The notes: generated by a model from the sequence alone, not told the origin. Positions 38,398-49,887 are shown, numbered from the stretch's first letter. The stretch is DNA of 64,000 nucleotides from an uncultured beta proteobacterium (GCA_903876735.1 CAIRAW010000002.1:52154-116153); one strand, 5' to 3'. A program made the numbers and translations.

Positions 38398-38441
38398 TTC
38401 GGGGTGAATTGTAGCAGCAAGCGCGGACCTGCCGCCGGCGC

Positions 38442-41258
38442 TCAGTGCGCCTGGTCCCAGTTCGGACCGAATCCGACCTCGGCCAGCAGCGGCACCTTGA
38501 GGTGCGCCACACCCGCCATCAGGCGCGGGATCTCGTGGCGTACCCATTCGACCTCGGAGAGCGGCACCTCGAACACCAGTTCATCGTGCACCTGCATCAC
38601 CATGCGGGTGCCGCGCTGCTGCTCGTCGAGCACCTGCTGCACCTTGACCATGCTGAGCTTGATCAGATCGGCCGCCGTGCCCTGCATCGGCGCGTTGATG
38701 GCGGCGCGCTCGGCACCGGCACGCCGGGGCCCGTTGGGCGAGTTGATCTCGGGCAGGTACAGGCGCCGGCCAAACACGGTCTCGACATAGCCTTTGTCCT
38801 TGGCCAGCGCTCGCGTGTGGTCCATGTAGAGCTTGACGCCGGGGTAGCGCTCGAAGTAGCGCGCCACAAAGTTCTTCGCCGCCGTGTTGTCGATGCCCAG
38901 GCTGCGCGCCAGGCCGTAGGCGCTCATGCCGTAGATCAGGCCGAAGTTGATGACCTTGGCGTAGCGGCGCTGCTCGGCGCTGACCTGATCGGTACGGATG
39001 CCAAACACTTCAGCGGCGGTGGCGCGGTGCACGTCCATCCCGTCGTGAAACGCCAGCAGCAGCGCGGCGTCGCCACTGATGTGGGCCATGATGCGCAGCT
39101 CGATCTGGCTGTAGTCGGCGCTGGCGATGACGCAGCCCGCTGGCGCGACAAAAGCCTCGCGCACGCGCCGGCCTTCGGGTGTGCGCACCGGGATGTTCTG
39201 CAGATTGGGGTCGTTGCTCGACAGGCGCCCGGTCACCGCCACCGCCTGCGCGTAATGCGTGTGCACGCGCCCGGTACGCGGGTGCGCCAGTTGCGCGAGC
39301 TTGTCGGTGTACGTGCCCTTGAGCTTGGCCAGGCTGCGGTGCTCCAGAATCTTGGCCGGCAGCGGGTAGTCTTCGGCCAGCTTTTGCAACACCTCGTCGT
39401 CGGTGCTGGGTGTGCCGGTTGGCGTTTTCTTGACCACCGGCAGCCCGAGCTTGGTGAAGAAGATGTCGCCGATCTGCTTCGGGCTGCCGAGGTTGAAAAT
39501 CTGGCCGGCGAGTTCGTGCGCTTCTTTCTCCAGTTGCAGGATGCGCACGCCGAGTTCCTGGCTTTGCCCGGCCAGCGTGGCGGCGTCGATCAGCACGCCG
39601 TGGCGCTCGATGCGATACAGCGACTCGCTGCTGGCAATCTCCAGTTCGTAAATGAAGCGCAGCTTCTCATCGGCCTGCAACTGCGGCCACAACACGCGGT
39701 GCACGTCGAGCGTCATGTCCGAGTCTTCGCACGAATACTCAGCCGCCTTGGCAATCTCGACCTGGTCAAAGCAGATCTGGTGCGCGCCCTTGCCGCACAA
39801 GTCTTCGAAGCTGATGCCGCTGCGCCCCAGATGGCGCTCGGCCAGACTCGCCAGACCGTGCGGTTTGTGCACTTCGAGCACATAGCTTTGCAGCATGGTG
39901 TCGTGCGCGTAGCCCTGCACCTCGATGCCGTGGTTGGCGAACACATGGCGGTCGTACTTGATGTGCTGGCCCAGCTTCTTCTTGCTGGCGTCTTCCAGCC
40001 AGGGCTTCAGGCGCGCCAGCACCGCCTCGCGCGGCAACTGCGCTGGCGCACCGGCATAGCTGTGCGCCAGCGGGATGTAGGCCGCCTCGCCCGGCGTCAC
40101 GCTGAAACTGATGCCGACGATCTCGGCGCGCATCTCGTCGAGCGAGGTGGTTTCGGTGTCTACCGCCACCAACTCGGCCGCCTCAACGCGCGCCAGCCAG
40201 CGCTCAAAATCGTCCCAGGTCAGGAGGGTGTCGTAGGCGACGCTGCTGACACTGGAGCTCGCTGCGATCGGCGCGTCGGGCTCATCGAACAAGCCCGGCT
40301 CCTGGCTGCGCGGGGCAGGACTGTTGCGCGGCGCTCGCGCTGGCGCGCTGGCTGCGCTCGCCACGACGGGGCTGCTGCGCGCCAGGCCCTTGAAGCCGTG
40401 GCGCTCATAAAACGCCAGCAGCGACTGCACGTCTTCGCTGCCGGTGGCAATGGCACCCAGTGCCGGCAGATCAGGCACCCAGCCGTCGAGGTCGCAGTCG
40501 GTTTTAATGGTGAGCAGCTGGCGCCCCGTGGGCAGCCAGTCCAGCGACTTGCGCAGGCTCTCGCCGACCGCGCCCGCAATCGCCCCAGCATTGGCGACCA
40601 CGGCATCAAGCGAGCCGTATTGCTGCAGCCACTTGGCGGCGGTCTTGGGACCGACCTTGGGCACGCCCGGCACGTTGTCGATGGCGTCTCCCACCAGGGT
40701 CTGGTAGTCCACCATCAGGTGCGGCGGCACGCCAAACTCGGCCTCGACCCCGGCGACGTCGCGCCGGCGCCCGTTCATGGTGTCGATGATGGTGATGTGG
40801 CGGTTGACCAGTTGCGCCAGGTCCTTGTCGCCGCTGCTCACAACCACCTCGATGCCCTGCTTTGCCGCAATCACGGCCAGCGTGCCGATCACGTCGTCTG
40901 CCTCAACGCCGGGCACGGCCAGCAGCTTCCAGCCCATCAACTGCACCAGTTCATGGATAGGCTCGATCTGGGCCCGCAGGTCGTCGGGCATGGGCGAGCG
41001 GTGGCCCTTGTAATCCGGGTAGATGGCGTCGCGAAAGGTCGGTCCCTTGGCGTCAAAGACGCAGGCGGCGAAGTCGGCTGGCACGTCCTTGCGCAGCTTT
41101 TGCAGCATGTTGATCATGCCGCGAATCGCGCCCGTGGGCGCGCTGCTCGGGTCACCCGCCACCGCGCGCAGGTCGGGCATGGCGTGAAAAGCACGGTACA
41201 GGTAGCTCGATCCGTCCACCAGCAGCAGGGTTTTGGGACTTGATTGGGATTCATTCAT
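38442..41258 (-). CDS. polA: DNA polymerase I
   Basis: 938 aa; 5'-3' exo, 3'-5' exo and polymerase motifs (ASADYSQIELRIMAHISGD, MQVHDELVFEV). Confidence 0.98.
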   Translation of the reverse strand: MNESQSSPKTLLLVDGSSYLYRAFHAMPDLRAVAGDPSSAPTGAIRGMINMLQKLRKDVPADFAACVFDAKGPTFRDAIYPDYKGHRSPMPDDLRAQIEPIHELVQLMGWKLLAVPGVEADDVIGTLAVIAAKQGIEVVVSSGDKDLAQLVNRHITIIDTMNGRRRDVAGVEAEFGVPPHLMVDYQTLVGDAIDNVPGVPKVGPKTAAKWLQQYGSLDAVVANAGAIAGAVGESLRKSLDWLPTGRQLLTIKTDCDLDGWVPDLPALGAIATGSEDVQSLLAFYERHGFKGLARSSPVVASAASAPARAPRNSPAPRSQEPGLFDEPDAPIAASSSVSSVAYDTLLTWDDFERWLARVEAAELVAVDTETTSLDEMRAEIVGISFSVTPGEAAYIPLAHSYAGAPAQLPREAVLARLKPWLEDASKKKLGQHIKYDRHVFANHGIEVQGYAHDTMLQSYVLEVHKPHGLASLAERHLGRSGISFEDLCGKGAHQICFDQVEIAKAAEYSCEDSDMTLDVHRVLWPQLQADEKLRFIYELEIASSESLYRIERHGVLIDAATLAGQSQELGVRILQLEKEAHELAGQIFNLGSPKQIGDIFFTKLGLPVVKKTPTGTPSTDDEVLQKLAEDYPLPAKILEHRSLAKLKGTYTDKLAQLAHPRTGRVHTHYAQAVAVTGRLSSNDPNLQNIPVRTPEGRRVREAFVAPAGCVIASADYSQIELRIMAHISGDAALLLAFHDGMDVHRATAAEVFGIRTDQVSAEQRRYAKVINFGLIYGMSAYGLARSLGIDNTAAKNFVARYFERYPGVKLYMDHTRALAKDKGYVETVFGRRLYLPEINSPNGPRRAGAERAAINAPMQGTAADLIKLSMVKVQQVLDEQQRGTRMVMQVHDELVFEVPLSEVEWVRHEIPRLMAGVAHLKVPLLAEVGFGPNWDQAH

Positions 41259-41310
41259 GCGTGCATTTTGCCTGCGCCGGCCGCCGCAGTCATGGTTCTA
41301 CAATCTGGCC

Positions 41311-41598
41311 ATGCGCGCGATATTTCTTTTTACCCTCTGCCTGGCAACGGCCGGCGCCGCCTGGGCGCAGGCGGCAATGCCGCTGCAGGCCGCCAGCGCC
41401 GCCGGCAAAAAACCAGCCGCTGCGCCAGTGGAGCAGCGCGCCGAGCGCATCCACGTGGAGGACGCCGGCGCACGCATCGATGAGCTGCGCATTGGCGGTG
41501 AAACCAAAACCATCGTGGTGCAACCCAAGGGCGGCATGCCGGCCTACCAGATCCAGCCCGGCAGCGGCGAGCGCAGCTGGAAGATTGCGAATTTCTGA
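41311..41598 (+). CDS. DUF2782-like periplasmic protein
   Basis: Signal peptide MRAIFLFTLCLATAGAAWAQ; RIDELRIGGETKTIVVQPKGGMPAYQI; upstream of thrB. Confidence 0.75.
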   Translation: MRAIFLFTLCLATAGAAWAQAAMPLQAASAAGKKPAAAPVEQRAERIHVEDAGARIDELRIGGETKTIVVQPKGGMPAYQIQPGSGERSWKIANF

Positions 41599-41601
41599 TT
41601 C

Positions 41602-42567
41602 ATGGCGGTTTACACAGAAGTCTCGCGCGAAGAGGCCCGCGCCCTGCTGCAAGAACTCCGCTTGGGCGAACTCACGGCCATGCAGGGCTGCGCCGGCGGC
41701 ATCGAGAACACCAACTACTTCGTCAGCACCGCACAGGACGGCCAGCAGCGCGACTACGTGCTGACCCTGTTCGAACGCCTGAGCTTCGCGCAATTGCCGT
41801 TCTACCTGCATTTGATGAAGCACCTGGCGCAGCGCGGCATACCGGTACCCGACCCGACCGCCAATGCCAAGGGTGAACTGGTGTTTTCGCTCAAGGGCAA
41901 ACCGGCGGCCGTGGTCAATCGCCTGCGCGGCAAGAGCGAACTCAACCCGGGCCCGGCCCACTGCGCTGCCGTGGGCGCGACACTGGCCAGAATGCACCAG
42001 GCCGGCGCCGATTTCCCCATGACACAGCCCAATCTGCGCGGCCTGGCCTGGTGGAACGAGACCGTGCCCGCCGTGCTGCCCTATCTGAATCCGGCGCAAG
42101 CGGCCCTGATCCAGAGCGAACTGCATTACCAGAATCAGTTGGCCACCGCACCCGCTTACGCCGACCTGCCACGCGGCCCGGTCCATGCCGACCTGTTCCG
42201 GGACAACGTGATGTTTGAAGAACTGCAAGGCCAACCGCTGCTCAGCGGCTTCTTTGATTTCTACTTTGCCGGGGTTGACAGCTGGCTTTTTGACATCGCG
42301 GTCTGCATGAACGACTGGTGTATCAACCTGGAGACGGGCACGCCGCATGCCGAACGCGCGCACAGCTTCCTGTCGGCCTACCAGAGCCAACGCGCGCTGA
42401 GTAGCGCCGAGCACGAATTGCTGCCGGCCATTCAGCGCGGCGCCGCCCTGCGCTTCTGGCTCTCGCGGCTCTGGGATTTCCATCTGCCGCGCAGCGCCAG
42501 CCTGCTCAAGGCGCACGACCCGGGTCATTTCGAGCGCGTGCTGCGCCAACGCGTGAGCCAGGCATGA
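41602..42567 (+). CDS. thrB: Homoserine kinase (ThrB type II)
   Basis: MAVYTEVSREEARALLQEL; GGIENTNYFV; GPVHADLFRDNVMFE. Confidence 0.97.
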   Translation: MAVYTEVSREEARALLQELRLGELTAMQGCAGGIENTNYFVSTAQDGQQRDYVLTLFERLSFAQLPFYLHLMKHLAQRGIPVPDPTANAKGELVFSLKGKPAAVVNRLRGKSELNPGPAHCAAVGATLARMHQAGADFPMTQPNLRGLAWWNETVPAVLPYLNPAQAALIQSELHYQNQLATAPAYADLPRGPVHADLFRDNVMFEELQGQPLLSGFFDFYFAGVDSWLFDIAVCMNDWCINLETGTPHAERAHSFLSAYQSQRALSSAEHELLPAIQRGAALRFWLSRLWDFHLPRSASLLKAHDPGHFERVLRQRVSQA

Positions 42568-43337
42568 AACTCAACATGCTTGCGGCCCGCACCGGCATGG
42601 ACTGGATCAAGCTGGGCATCCGGACCTTCTTCAAACAACCCCTGGCACTGGCCGGCCTGTTCTTCATGTTCATGGCCGTCATGACCGTCGCCAGCCAGGT
42701 GCCCTTCATCGGACTGGCCATCGCCATGGCGCTGTTGCCAGCCGCCACGCTGGGTTTGATGGCGGCGACGCGCGAGGCGACCGAAGGCCGCTTTCCGATG
42801 CCTGGAATCCTGCTGGCAGGTTTTCGCGCCGGTCGGCAACAGGCGCGCGCCATGCTGATCCTGGGCAGCCTCTATGCGGTGGGTTTTCTGGGCGCGATGG
42901 CGGTCTCAAGCCTGGTCGATGGCGGCGACTTTGCCCGCGTCTACCTGGGCGGCGCCACACCGACGCGCGAGATGATGTCGGAGCCCGCGTTCCAGGGCGC
43001 GATGTGGGTCTTCATCGGCTTGCATCTGCCCTTGTCGCTGCTGTTCTGGCACGCGCCGGCACTGGTGTACTGGCACGGCATGACGCCACTCAAGAGTCTG
43101 TTCTTCAGTTTGGTGGCCTGCCTGCGCAACTTCTGGGCCTATGCGGTCTTCGGCCTGATGTGGTTGGCGCTGCTGGTGCTGGTAGTCATCTGCGTCACGA
43201 CCATCTCGGCGCTGGTGGGCAATGCCGGGCTCGCCGGCGACCTGCTGTTTCCAGCCCTGTTGCTGGTGGCGACGATGTTCTTCACCTCGCTCTACTTCAG
43301 TTTCCGCGACACCTTCGAGCCGCCGCCGACTTCCTGA
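42564..43337 (+). CDS. BPSS1780-like integral membrane protein
   Basis: 257 aa, multiple TM segments, overlaps thrB stop. Confidence 0.75.
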   Translation: MKLNMLAARTGMDWIKLGIRTFFKQPLALAGLFFMFMAVMTVASQVPFIGLAIAMALLPAATLGLMAATREATEGRFPMPGILLAGFRAGRQQARAMLILGSLYAVGFLGAMAVSSLVDGGDFARVYLGGATPTREMMSEPAFQGAMWVFIGLHLPLSLLFWHAPALVYWHGMTPLKSLFFSLVACLRNFWAYAVFGLMWLALLVLVVICVTTISALVGNAGLAGDLLFPALLLVATMFFTSLYFSFRDTFEPPPTS

Positions 43338-43373
43338 AACCCGGAACGCCTAGCGTCATCCTTGGCACTTATT

Positions 43374-43460
43374 TGTCATGCCGGACCTGATCCGGCATCC
43401 ATGCCTTCTGACAGTGCCTTCACGGGCGCACTGGATTGCGGGTCGGAGCCCGCAATGACA
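43374..43460. repeat. Dispersed palindromic element, copy 3
   Basis: TGTCATGCCGGACCTGATCCGGCATCCATG...CTGGATTGCGGGTCGGAGCCCGCAATGACA. Confidence 0.85.
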
Positions 43461-43470
43461 ATCCCAGGCA

Positions 43471-45870
43471 TCACGGCAGCGGTGTCAGCTTGGCCACGCT
43501 CAGTGCCAGCCACTTGACGCCGTGGCGCGGAAAGTTGATCTGGGCCCGTGCGTCGTCGCCGACGCCTTCGAGCGAGAGCACCGTGCCTTCGCCGAACTTG
43601 GCATGAAAGACCTTCAAGCCGACGCGCATGCCGTGGGCCGACGCGGCCCTGACTACGGGCACCGGTGCTGCGGCGTATTTCGAATAATCGACGCCAAAGG
43701 AACTTCCGCTGCGCCCGGCCTCACCATCGGCAAATCCTGAACCGGACCCGACGCCGAAACCCTTGTTCTTCGGTGTGATCCACTTCAAAGCCTCTTCTGG
43801 CAACTCCTCAAAGAAGCGGCTGCGCAGGTTGTAGCGCGTCTGCCCATGCAGCATGCGTGTCTGCGAATGGCTCAGGTACAGGCGCGCTCGTGCGCGCGTG
43901 ATCGCCACGTACATCAGGCGCCGCTCTTCTTCAAGGCCGTCGCGATCGCTCATCGAGTTCTCGTGCGGAAACAATCCCTCTTCGATGCCGGTGATGAAAA
44001 CACAGTCGAATTCCAGGCCCTTGCTGGCGTGCACCGTCATCAACTGGATCGCGTCCTGGCCGGCCTGGGCCTGGTTGTCGCCCGCCTCCAGCGCGGCGTG
44101 CGACAAAAAAGCCGCCAAGGGCGAGAGCGTCTCGCCGGTCTCGGCGTCAGGCGCCGGCAGATCGATCAAGGGCTGACTGAAATCGCGTCCCTGCGAAGCC
44201 GGTGACTGCGTCAGGGCATGCTCGTCAATCGGCAGCGCCACCGCGTCGCGACCAAAGCCTTCGAGCGAGACGAAGCTCTCGGCCGCATTGACCAGTTCTT
44301 CCAGATTCTCGACCCGGTCCGCGCCTTCCCGATCGGCCTTGTAGTGCGTGATCAGGCCGCTGTGGTCGAGCACCAGTTCGATGATTTCGCGCAAGCTCAA
44401 GCCCTGTGTGCGTTCGCGCAGGACTTCGATGCCGGCCAGAAAGCTGCCAATGTTGGTGCCGGCCTTGCCAGACAGGCCGCTGACGGCGTCGCTGAGCGAA
44501 CAGCCGCCGGCGCGCGCTGCGTCCTGCAGCAGTTCCAGGCTGCGCGCGCCAATGCCGCGCGGCGGAAAGTTGACGGCGCGCAGAAAACTGTTGTCGTCGC
44601 GCGGGTTCTCCAGCAGGCGCAGATAGGCCAGCGCATTCTTGATTTCGGCGCGCTCGAAGAAGCGCAGGCCGCCATACACCTTGTACGGCATGGCGGCGTT
44701 GAAGAGCGCGGTTTCGATAACCCGGCTCTGCGCATTGCTGCGGTACAGAACCGCGATCTCCTTGCGTGGCATGCCGTCGCGCACGAGCTGGCGCATTTCA
44801 TCCACCATCCACTGCGCCTCGGCAAAGTCGCTGGTCGCCTCGAACACACGCACCGGTTCGCCCGGTCCCTGGCTGGTGCGCAGGTTTTTGCCCAGGCGCT
44901 TGCTGTTGTGGGCTATCAGTTCGTTGGCTGAATCGAGGATGTTGCTGCCGCTGCGGTAGTTTTCCTCGAGCTTGATCTGGTGCCAAACCTTGAACTCGCG
45001 CACGAAGTCGGCCATGTTGCCAACGCGCGCGCCGCGAAAGGCGTAGATGCTCTGGTCATCATCGCCCACCGCCAGCACGCAGCCCGTCGGGTTGAAGCTG
45101 CCCTCGCCATCGACCGAGCCATGGGCGCCGGTGCCGGCGAGCATCTTGATCCAGGCGTACTGCAGCTTGTTCGTATCCTGGAACTCATCGATCAGGATGT
45201 GGCGAAAACGGCGCTGGTAATGCTCACGGATCGGGTCGTTGTCGCGCAGCACCTCGAAGCTGCGCAGCATCAGCTCACCAAAATCAACCACGCCCTCGCG
45301 CTGGCACTGGTCTTCGTAGAGCTGATAAATCTCCACCTTCTTGCGCGTTTCTTCGTCGCGCACGGCCACCATGTTGGGGCGCAGCCCCTCCTCCTTGTTG
45401 CCGCCAATGAACCACTGCATCTGCTTGGGTGGAAAGCGCTCGTCATCGATGCCGAATTGCTTGTACAAGCGCTTGATGGCGGAGAGCTGGTCTTGCGTAT
45501 CGAGAATCTGAAAAGTGGACGGCAGATTGGCCAGCTTGCAGTGCGCGCGCAAAAAGCGGTTGCACAGGCCATGAAAAGTACCGATCCACATGCCGCGCAC
45601 ATTGAGCGGCAGCATGGCGGCCAGGCGCGTCATCATTTCGCGCGCGGCCTTGTTGGTAAAGGTAACCGCCAGAACGCCGCCGGGTGAAACCTGCCCGGTC
45701 TGCAACAGCCAGGCGATGCGCGTCGTCAGGACCCGCGTCTTGCCGGAACCAGCACCCGCCAGAATCAGTGCATGCTCGGCCGGCAGGGTGACGGCGGCGC
45801 GCTGCTCCGGGTTGAGGTTGTGTAACAGCGGCAATTCGGGCGCGCTGCGGTTTGCAAGTTCTGAGGACAT
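43471..45870 (-). CDS. UvrD/Rep family ATP-dependent DNA helicase
   Basis: LNPEQRAAVTLPAEHALILAGAGSGKTRVLTTRIAWLL; GDDDQSIYAFRGA. Confidence 0.96.
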   Translation of the reverse strand: MSSELANRSAPELPLLHNLNPEQRAAVTLPAEHALILAGAGSGKTRVLTTRIAWLLQTGQVSPGGVLAVTFTNKAAREMMTRLAAMLPLNVRGMWIGTFHGLCNRFLRAHCKLANLPSTFQILDTQDQLSAIKRLYKQFGIDDERFPPKQMQWFIGGNKEEGLRPNMVAVRDEETRKKVEIYQLYEDQCQREGVVDFGELMLRSFEVLRDNDPIREHYQRRFRHILIDEFQDTNKLQYAWIKMLAGTGAHGSVDGEGSFNPTGCVLAVGDDDQSIYAFRGARVGNMADFVREFKVWHQIKLEENYRSGSNILDSANELIAHNSKRLGKNLRTSQGPGEPVRVFEATSDFAEAQWMVDEMRQLVRDGMPRKEIAVLYRSNAQSRVIETALFNAAMPYKVYGGLRFFERAEIKNALAYLRLLENPRDDNSFLRAVNFPPRGIGARSLELLQDAARAGGCSLSDAVSGLSGKAGTNIGSFLAGIEVLRERTQGLSLREIIELVLDHSGLITHYKADREGADRVENLEELVNAAESFVSLEGFGRDAVALPIDEHALTQSPASQGRDFSQPLIDLPAPDAETGETLSPLAAFLSHAALEAGDNQAQAGQDAIQLMTVHASKGLEFDCVFITGIEEGLFPHENSMSDRDGLEEERRLMYVAITRARARLYLSHSQTRMLHGQTRYNLRSRFFEELPEEALKWITPKNKGFGVGSGSGFADGEAGRSGSSFGVDYSKYAAAPVPVVRAASAHGMRVGLKVFHAKFGEGTVLSLEGVGDDARAQINFPRHGVKWLALSVAKLTPLP

Positions 45871-45920
45871 GCAGGCATTGTAGAAAGCCTGGACCAGGCT
45901 GGAGCCACTGGGGCTGCGCT

Positions 45921-47858
45921 CTATTTCCCGCCGAGCTTGGCCATGGCGGTCGCCACCTGCTCATGCTGGCCCGGAATCAGCTTGGTCAAATCGATGTCCG
46001 CTTGAGACGCTGAATGCTCGGCCGGCAGCGCGATTTCAAACTCGGACAGGTTAAGGTCCAGCGCCGATGCCGGCTCGGACGGCTGCGCCGCCAGTTCGGC
46101 CAGCGCGCTGCTTGAGAGGCCGGGGAAACCGCTCAACTCTGGCGAATCGCTCTGTGCGATGGCCTGCAGCAGCAGCAGATCACGAAACGCCGCCAGATCA
46201 AAAGGCCTGATCTTGCCAGCCCCGGAATCACGGAAGATGCAGGCGTCGATCAGTCCCTGAACTTCGGGTTTCGGCCAGAGCAAGGTGATCGCCGTCAAAA
46301 CGTCAGGGTAGGACTCCAGTGTCTTGCCCTGCTCCCTGAAGAAAGAAAATTCGGGAACCTCAACATTGAAAAGCAGTTTGAAATCCTGGCATGCGTGCTT
46401 GAAGTCATCCTGTAGACCCAGAGAATGCAGCAGCCCGAGGAGGTCCAGGTAGACAAAGGGGTTGGGTTGTGCGTCTTCCTGAATTTGCCGGACCAGCATC
46501 TGTGCTGCCTGGTCGGCTTTTCCCAGCGAAACCAGGTAGCCAACCTGCCGGCGCAGCTTCAGGATCGGTTCCGAACCCAGCTCGCGCACGGGACAGGCCT
46601 GCGATTGGCTGGCGCTTGCATCCGGTGCGTCGGTCCGCATCAACTCGGTAAAAACCGAATTTCCGGCGTCAACGCGGGCCCTGGCCGGCGCGGGTGGCGG
46701 CTTGAAGGCGTCGGGCTTGAGCTTGACCACCGGCAACTCGACCGGTGCCGGCGCTTCGTCCTTGACCGCGACTATTGCGTCTGCCGCCCCGGCTTCGGTC
46801 CACCAGTCGTGATCGGCTGGTGGCAGGCGACGCTGCCGAGTCCAGAAATAAACGGCTGCCAGCAAAGCGGCAAGCGCCAGCGCGGCCAAACCATAAAGCA
46901 GGCCAAGCGGGAAACGCTCAGCCTCGGCCTTTTGCAGACGCGCCTTCAGATCTGCCAGACTGGCCTCGCTCTTGAGCGCCGAGTCCCGCAGAAGCTTCAC
47001 ATCGCTTTCAAGTTGCTGCACCTTCTGGCTGGCCAGGAGCGCGGCGTCGGGCGCTGAGGCCGGTACTGAGGCAGGTGCCAGCGCCGCGACAGGAGCCTGG
47101 CTGACAACACGGTCCGGCACTTGCTCCACCGGATCGAGCTTCAAATGTGGCACACCGGTCGACCGGACGGCGGGCTTGGTCTTGATCTCGGGCGCGCTGC
47201 GCTTGGGTGCGGCAGTCCGCCCGGCCTTTGCGCCCTTGGCCTGCGCCCGGCGCTGCGCCAGCGACCTGGGTTTGGGTTTGGACGCCACCGGCGCTCGGGC
47301 CTTTTCCGGCTCGGCCGGGGCTGAAGCCACCGTGGCGGCGGCCGTTGGCGCCAGATTGGCAGCAGCGGCATCCTGACCGGCGGGCTCAGGCCTGGACGGA
47401 GTTGGCGGCACGGCAGGGGCCAGTAGCAGCGGCACTGGCGGCGCGGCGACTTCACCGGGCAAATCGGCCAGCAGCACATAGCGCCGCATGATCTTCTGGC
47501 CGCAGCCGTTGCGCAAATTGAAAGCGACGACCGGCTCCTCGATCAGGGCCGATGAGATAACCCGTACATGGGCGATGGAGGGCGTTGTCGACGCTTCGAG
47601 CACAACGCGCACCCGGCTGGGATCCTGGCGCGTTTCGGCCTGGAACACCTCGGCGTCAAGACACAGGGCGGAGGCGTCGTCGCCGGCGTCCAATTGAATG
47701 TCGACCCCCACGTTGAGCGGCTGACCGATCAGTGCCGAGCCCTGAAGTCGGCCCAGCGTCAGGGCCTGGGCGCTAAATGCTGCGCAAACCAGTGCGAGCG
47801 CGAGGATTTTGACTCGATGTTCCAACTGATAATTCCTGAGTTGCCGGCATTCTCGCAC
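45921..47858 (-). CDS. FimV-like protein
   Basis: N-terminal LTLGRLQGSALIGQPLNVGVDIQLDAG, TM segment, C-terminal helical region; exact start uncertain. Confidence 0.75.
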   Translation of the reverse strand: MRECRQLRNYQLEHRVKILALALVCAAFSAQALTLGRLQGSALIGQPLNVGVDIQLDAGDDASALCLDAEVFQAETRQDPSRVRVVLEASTTPSIAHVRVISSALIEEPVVAFNLRNGCGQKIMRRYVLLADLPGEVAAPPVPLLLAPAVPPTPSRPEPAGQDAAAANLAPTAAATVASAPAEPEKARAPVASKPKPRSLAQRRAQAKGAKAGRTAAPKRSAPEIKTKPAVRSTGVPHLKLDPVEQVPDRVVSQAPVAALAPASVPASAPDAALLASQKVQQLESDVKLLRDSALKSEASLADLKARLQKAEAERFPLGLLYGLAALALAALLAAVYFWTRQRRLPPADHDWWTEAGAADAIVAVKDEAPAPVELPVVKLKPDAFKPPPAPARARVDAGNSVFTELMRTDAPDASASQSQACPVRELGSEPILKLRRQVGYLVSLGKADQAAQMLVRQIQEDAQPNPFVYLDLLGLLHSLGLQDDFKHACQDFKLLFNVEVPEFSFFREQGKTLESYPDVLTAITLLWPKPEVQGLIDACIFRDSGAGKIRPFDLAAFRDLLLLQAIAQSDSPELSGFPGLSSSALAELAAQPSEPASALDLNLSEFEIALPAEHSASQADIDLTKLIPGQHEQVATAMAKLGGK

Positions 47859-47922
47859 GACAACCCAAGCGCTGCATTTGCCGCCCCGCAGTGGCCCTGC
47901 GCCGGACTTTGAAGCCTTGCGC

Positions 47923-49887
47923 CTAACTGCCAGCGCTTTGATCGGCGGCGAGCCTCGCCTTGAGAAAACCGCCCGAGCCGTAGCGGGTCACCCGGCTGTA
48001 ATAGCGCGCCGTCAGACGCTTGACCATGGCCGAATAGGCGTCCACCAGGGTCGGCAGGATCGTGAAACTGTCGTAGTTCACGATCACGGTCACGCGCTGC
48101 GCCGGACTGTGCACCAGCGGGGAAAGCAAGCTCTCGACCATCTGCTCGATCTGCACGATGTCAGACAGGGAATCGATTGCCAGCCCTTCGCAATTGATGA
48201 ACAACAGGCGCTTTTCTCGGTCGAGTTCAAAGCGCTGCGCCAGCGGCGTCGTCAGCAAGCGGTCCCGCAAACCGAGTTTGGCCGGCGCAAACAGGGCGCT
48301 GTCCATCAGCTTCAGATCGGGGCTGATGGCAGGCAGGAAGTCCATCTGCGCCAGCACATCGCGCTGCAGGTCGATGCCCGGCGCAATTTCAATCAGTTCC
48401 AGAGCGCCTTCGCCACCCGCGTCGATCAGGCGAAAAACGCAGCGCTCGGTGACGTAGAGCACGCGCTGCTGGCGCCGGCAGGCTTCGCGGCCGCTGAAGG
48501 TGCGGTGTTCCACCGCTTTGACAAACTTTCGCGTTCGGCCTTCACGCACGATGCTCAGGCGGGCGTTTTCAACGCGCACCTCGAGATCGTCGGCAGTGAA
48601 GGTACCGGCAAAGACCACCATCTTGGCGTTCTGGCTGATGTTGATGAAGCCGCCGGCACCGGCCAGACGCGTGCCGAACTTGCTGACATTGAGGTTGCCC
48701 TGCGCGTCGGCCTGGGCCAGTCCGAGCACGGCCAGGTCGAGTCCGCCACCATCGTAGAAATCAAACTGATTGGGCTGGTCGAGCACGGCCTGGGTGTTGA
48801 CGGCGGCGCCGAAGCTCATGCCGCTGGCCGGGATGCCACCGATCACACCGGGCTCGGCGGTCAGCGTCACCAGGTCGATCAGATGCTCCTCGGTTGCCAC
48901 CGCGGCCACGCCCTCGGGCATGCCGATGCCCAGATTGACCACACTGTCGCTGCGCAACTCCATCGCCGCGCGCCGGGCGATGACCTTGCGCTCGCTCAGC
49001 GGCATCAGTGCCAACGACTCCACCGGCACGCGGATTTCGCCCGAGTAAGCCGGGTTGTACTGTTCCGAAAAAGTCTGCATGTGGTGCGAGGGCTCGGTGG
49101 CCAGCACCACGGCATCGACCAGCACGCCGGGCACGCGCACCTGGCGCGGATGCAGGCTGCCACGCGCTGCGATGCGCTCGACCTGGGCAATCACGATGCC
49201 GCCCGAATTGCGTGCCGCCATGGCAATCGCCAGCGATTCGAGCGTCAATGCTTCGCGCTCCATGCTCAGGTTGCCATCCGGGTCGGCCGTGGTGGCGCGG
49301 ATGATGCCGACCGAAATCGGGAACGCCTTGTAGAACAGATAGTCGCGCCCGTCGATCACCATCAGCCGCACCAGTTCCTCGCGGGTGCGCGCATTGATCT
49401 TGCCGCCGCCGAAACGGGGGTCGACAAAGGTGTCGAGCCCGACATGCGTGAGCGTGCCGGGCTTGCCGGCCGCGATGTCGCGAAACAGGTGCGAGATCAC
49501 ACCTTGCGGCAGGTTGTAGGCTTCAATTTCGTTGTCCACCGCCAGTTTCTGCAACGCCGGCACCAGACCCCAGTGACCGCCGATCACGCGCTTGACCATG
49601 CCACGGTGACCGAAGTGATTGAGGCCTCTGCTCTTGCCATCACCCTGGCCGGCGGCATAAACCAGCGTTAGCTGACCCGGACTGCCAATGCCGCCGTCAC
49701 GCTGGCTGGCCAGAAAGCGCTGTTCCAGGGCAATCGCAACGCCTTCAGCAAAGCCGACACCGACAAAGCCGGACGTGGCCACGGTATCGCCGTCGTGCAC
49801 CAGGCGCACAGCCTCGGCGGCCGACACGATCTTGTTGCTGCGGGTGCCCGCGCCCAGGTGTTCGCTCAGATTGAAGTTGGTATGCAC
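47923..49887 (-). CDS. Acyl-CoA:acetate/3-ketoacid CoA-transferase-type protein (fused subunits)
   Basis: 654 aa; [54 protein letters not shown]. Confidence 0.85.
   Translation of the reverse strand: MHTNFNLSEHLGAGTRSNKIVSAAEAVRLVHDGDTVATSGFVGVGFAEGVAIALEQRFLASQRDGGIGSPGQLTLVYAAGQGDGKSRGLNHFGHRGMVKRVIGGHWGLVPALQKLAVDNEIEAYNLPQGVISHLFRDIAAGKPGTLTHVGLDTFVDPRFGGGKINARTREELVRLMVIDGRDYLFYKAFPISVGIIRATTADPDGNLSMEREALTLESLAIAMAARNSGGIVIAQVERIAARGSLHPRQVRVPGVLVDAVVLATEPSHHMQTFSEQYNPAYSGEIRVPVESLALMPLSERKVIARRAAMELRSDSVVNLGIGMPEGVAAVATEEHLIDLVTLTAEPGVIGGIPASGMSFGAAVNTQAVLDQPNQFDFYDGGGLDLAVLGLAQADAQGNLNVSKFGTRLAGAGGFINISQNAKMVVFAGTFTADDLEVRVENARLSIVREGRTRKFVKAVEHRTFSGREACRRQQRVLYVTERCVFRLIDAGGEGALELIEIAPGIDLQRDVLAQMDFLPAISPDLKLMDSALFAPAKLGLRDRLLTTPLAQRFELDREKRLLFINCEGLAIDSLSDIVQIEQMVESLLSPLVHSPAQRVTVIVNYDSFTILPTLVDAYSAMVKRLTARYYSRVTRYGSGGFLKARLAADQSAGS

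Noticed and set aside
38445-41243. 932-aa + strand ORF
   Set aside because: Antisense to polA in a high-GC region; composition (His/Gln/Arg-rich) is typical of a shadow frame and polA is unambiguous.
47878-49671. 597-aa + strand ORF
   Set aside because: Antisense shadow of the CoA-transferase gene; no recognisable domain.
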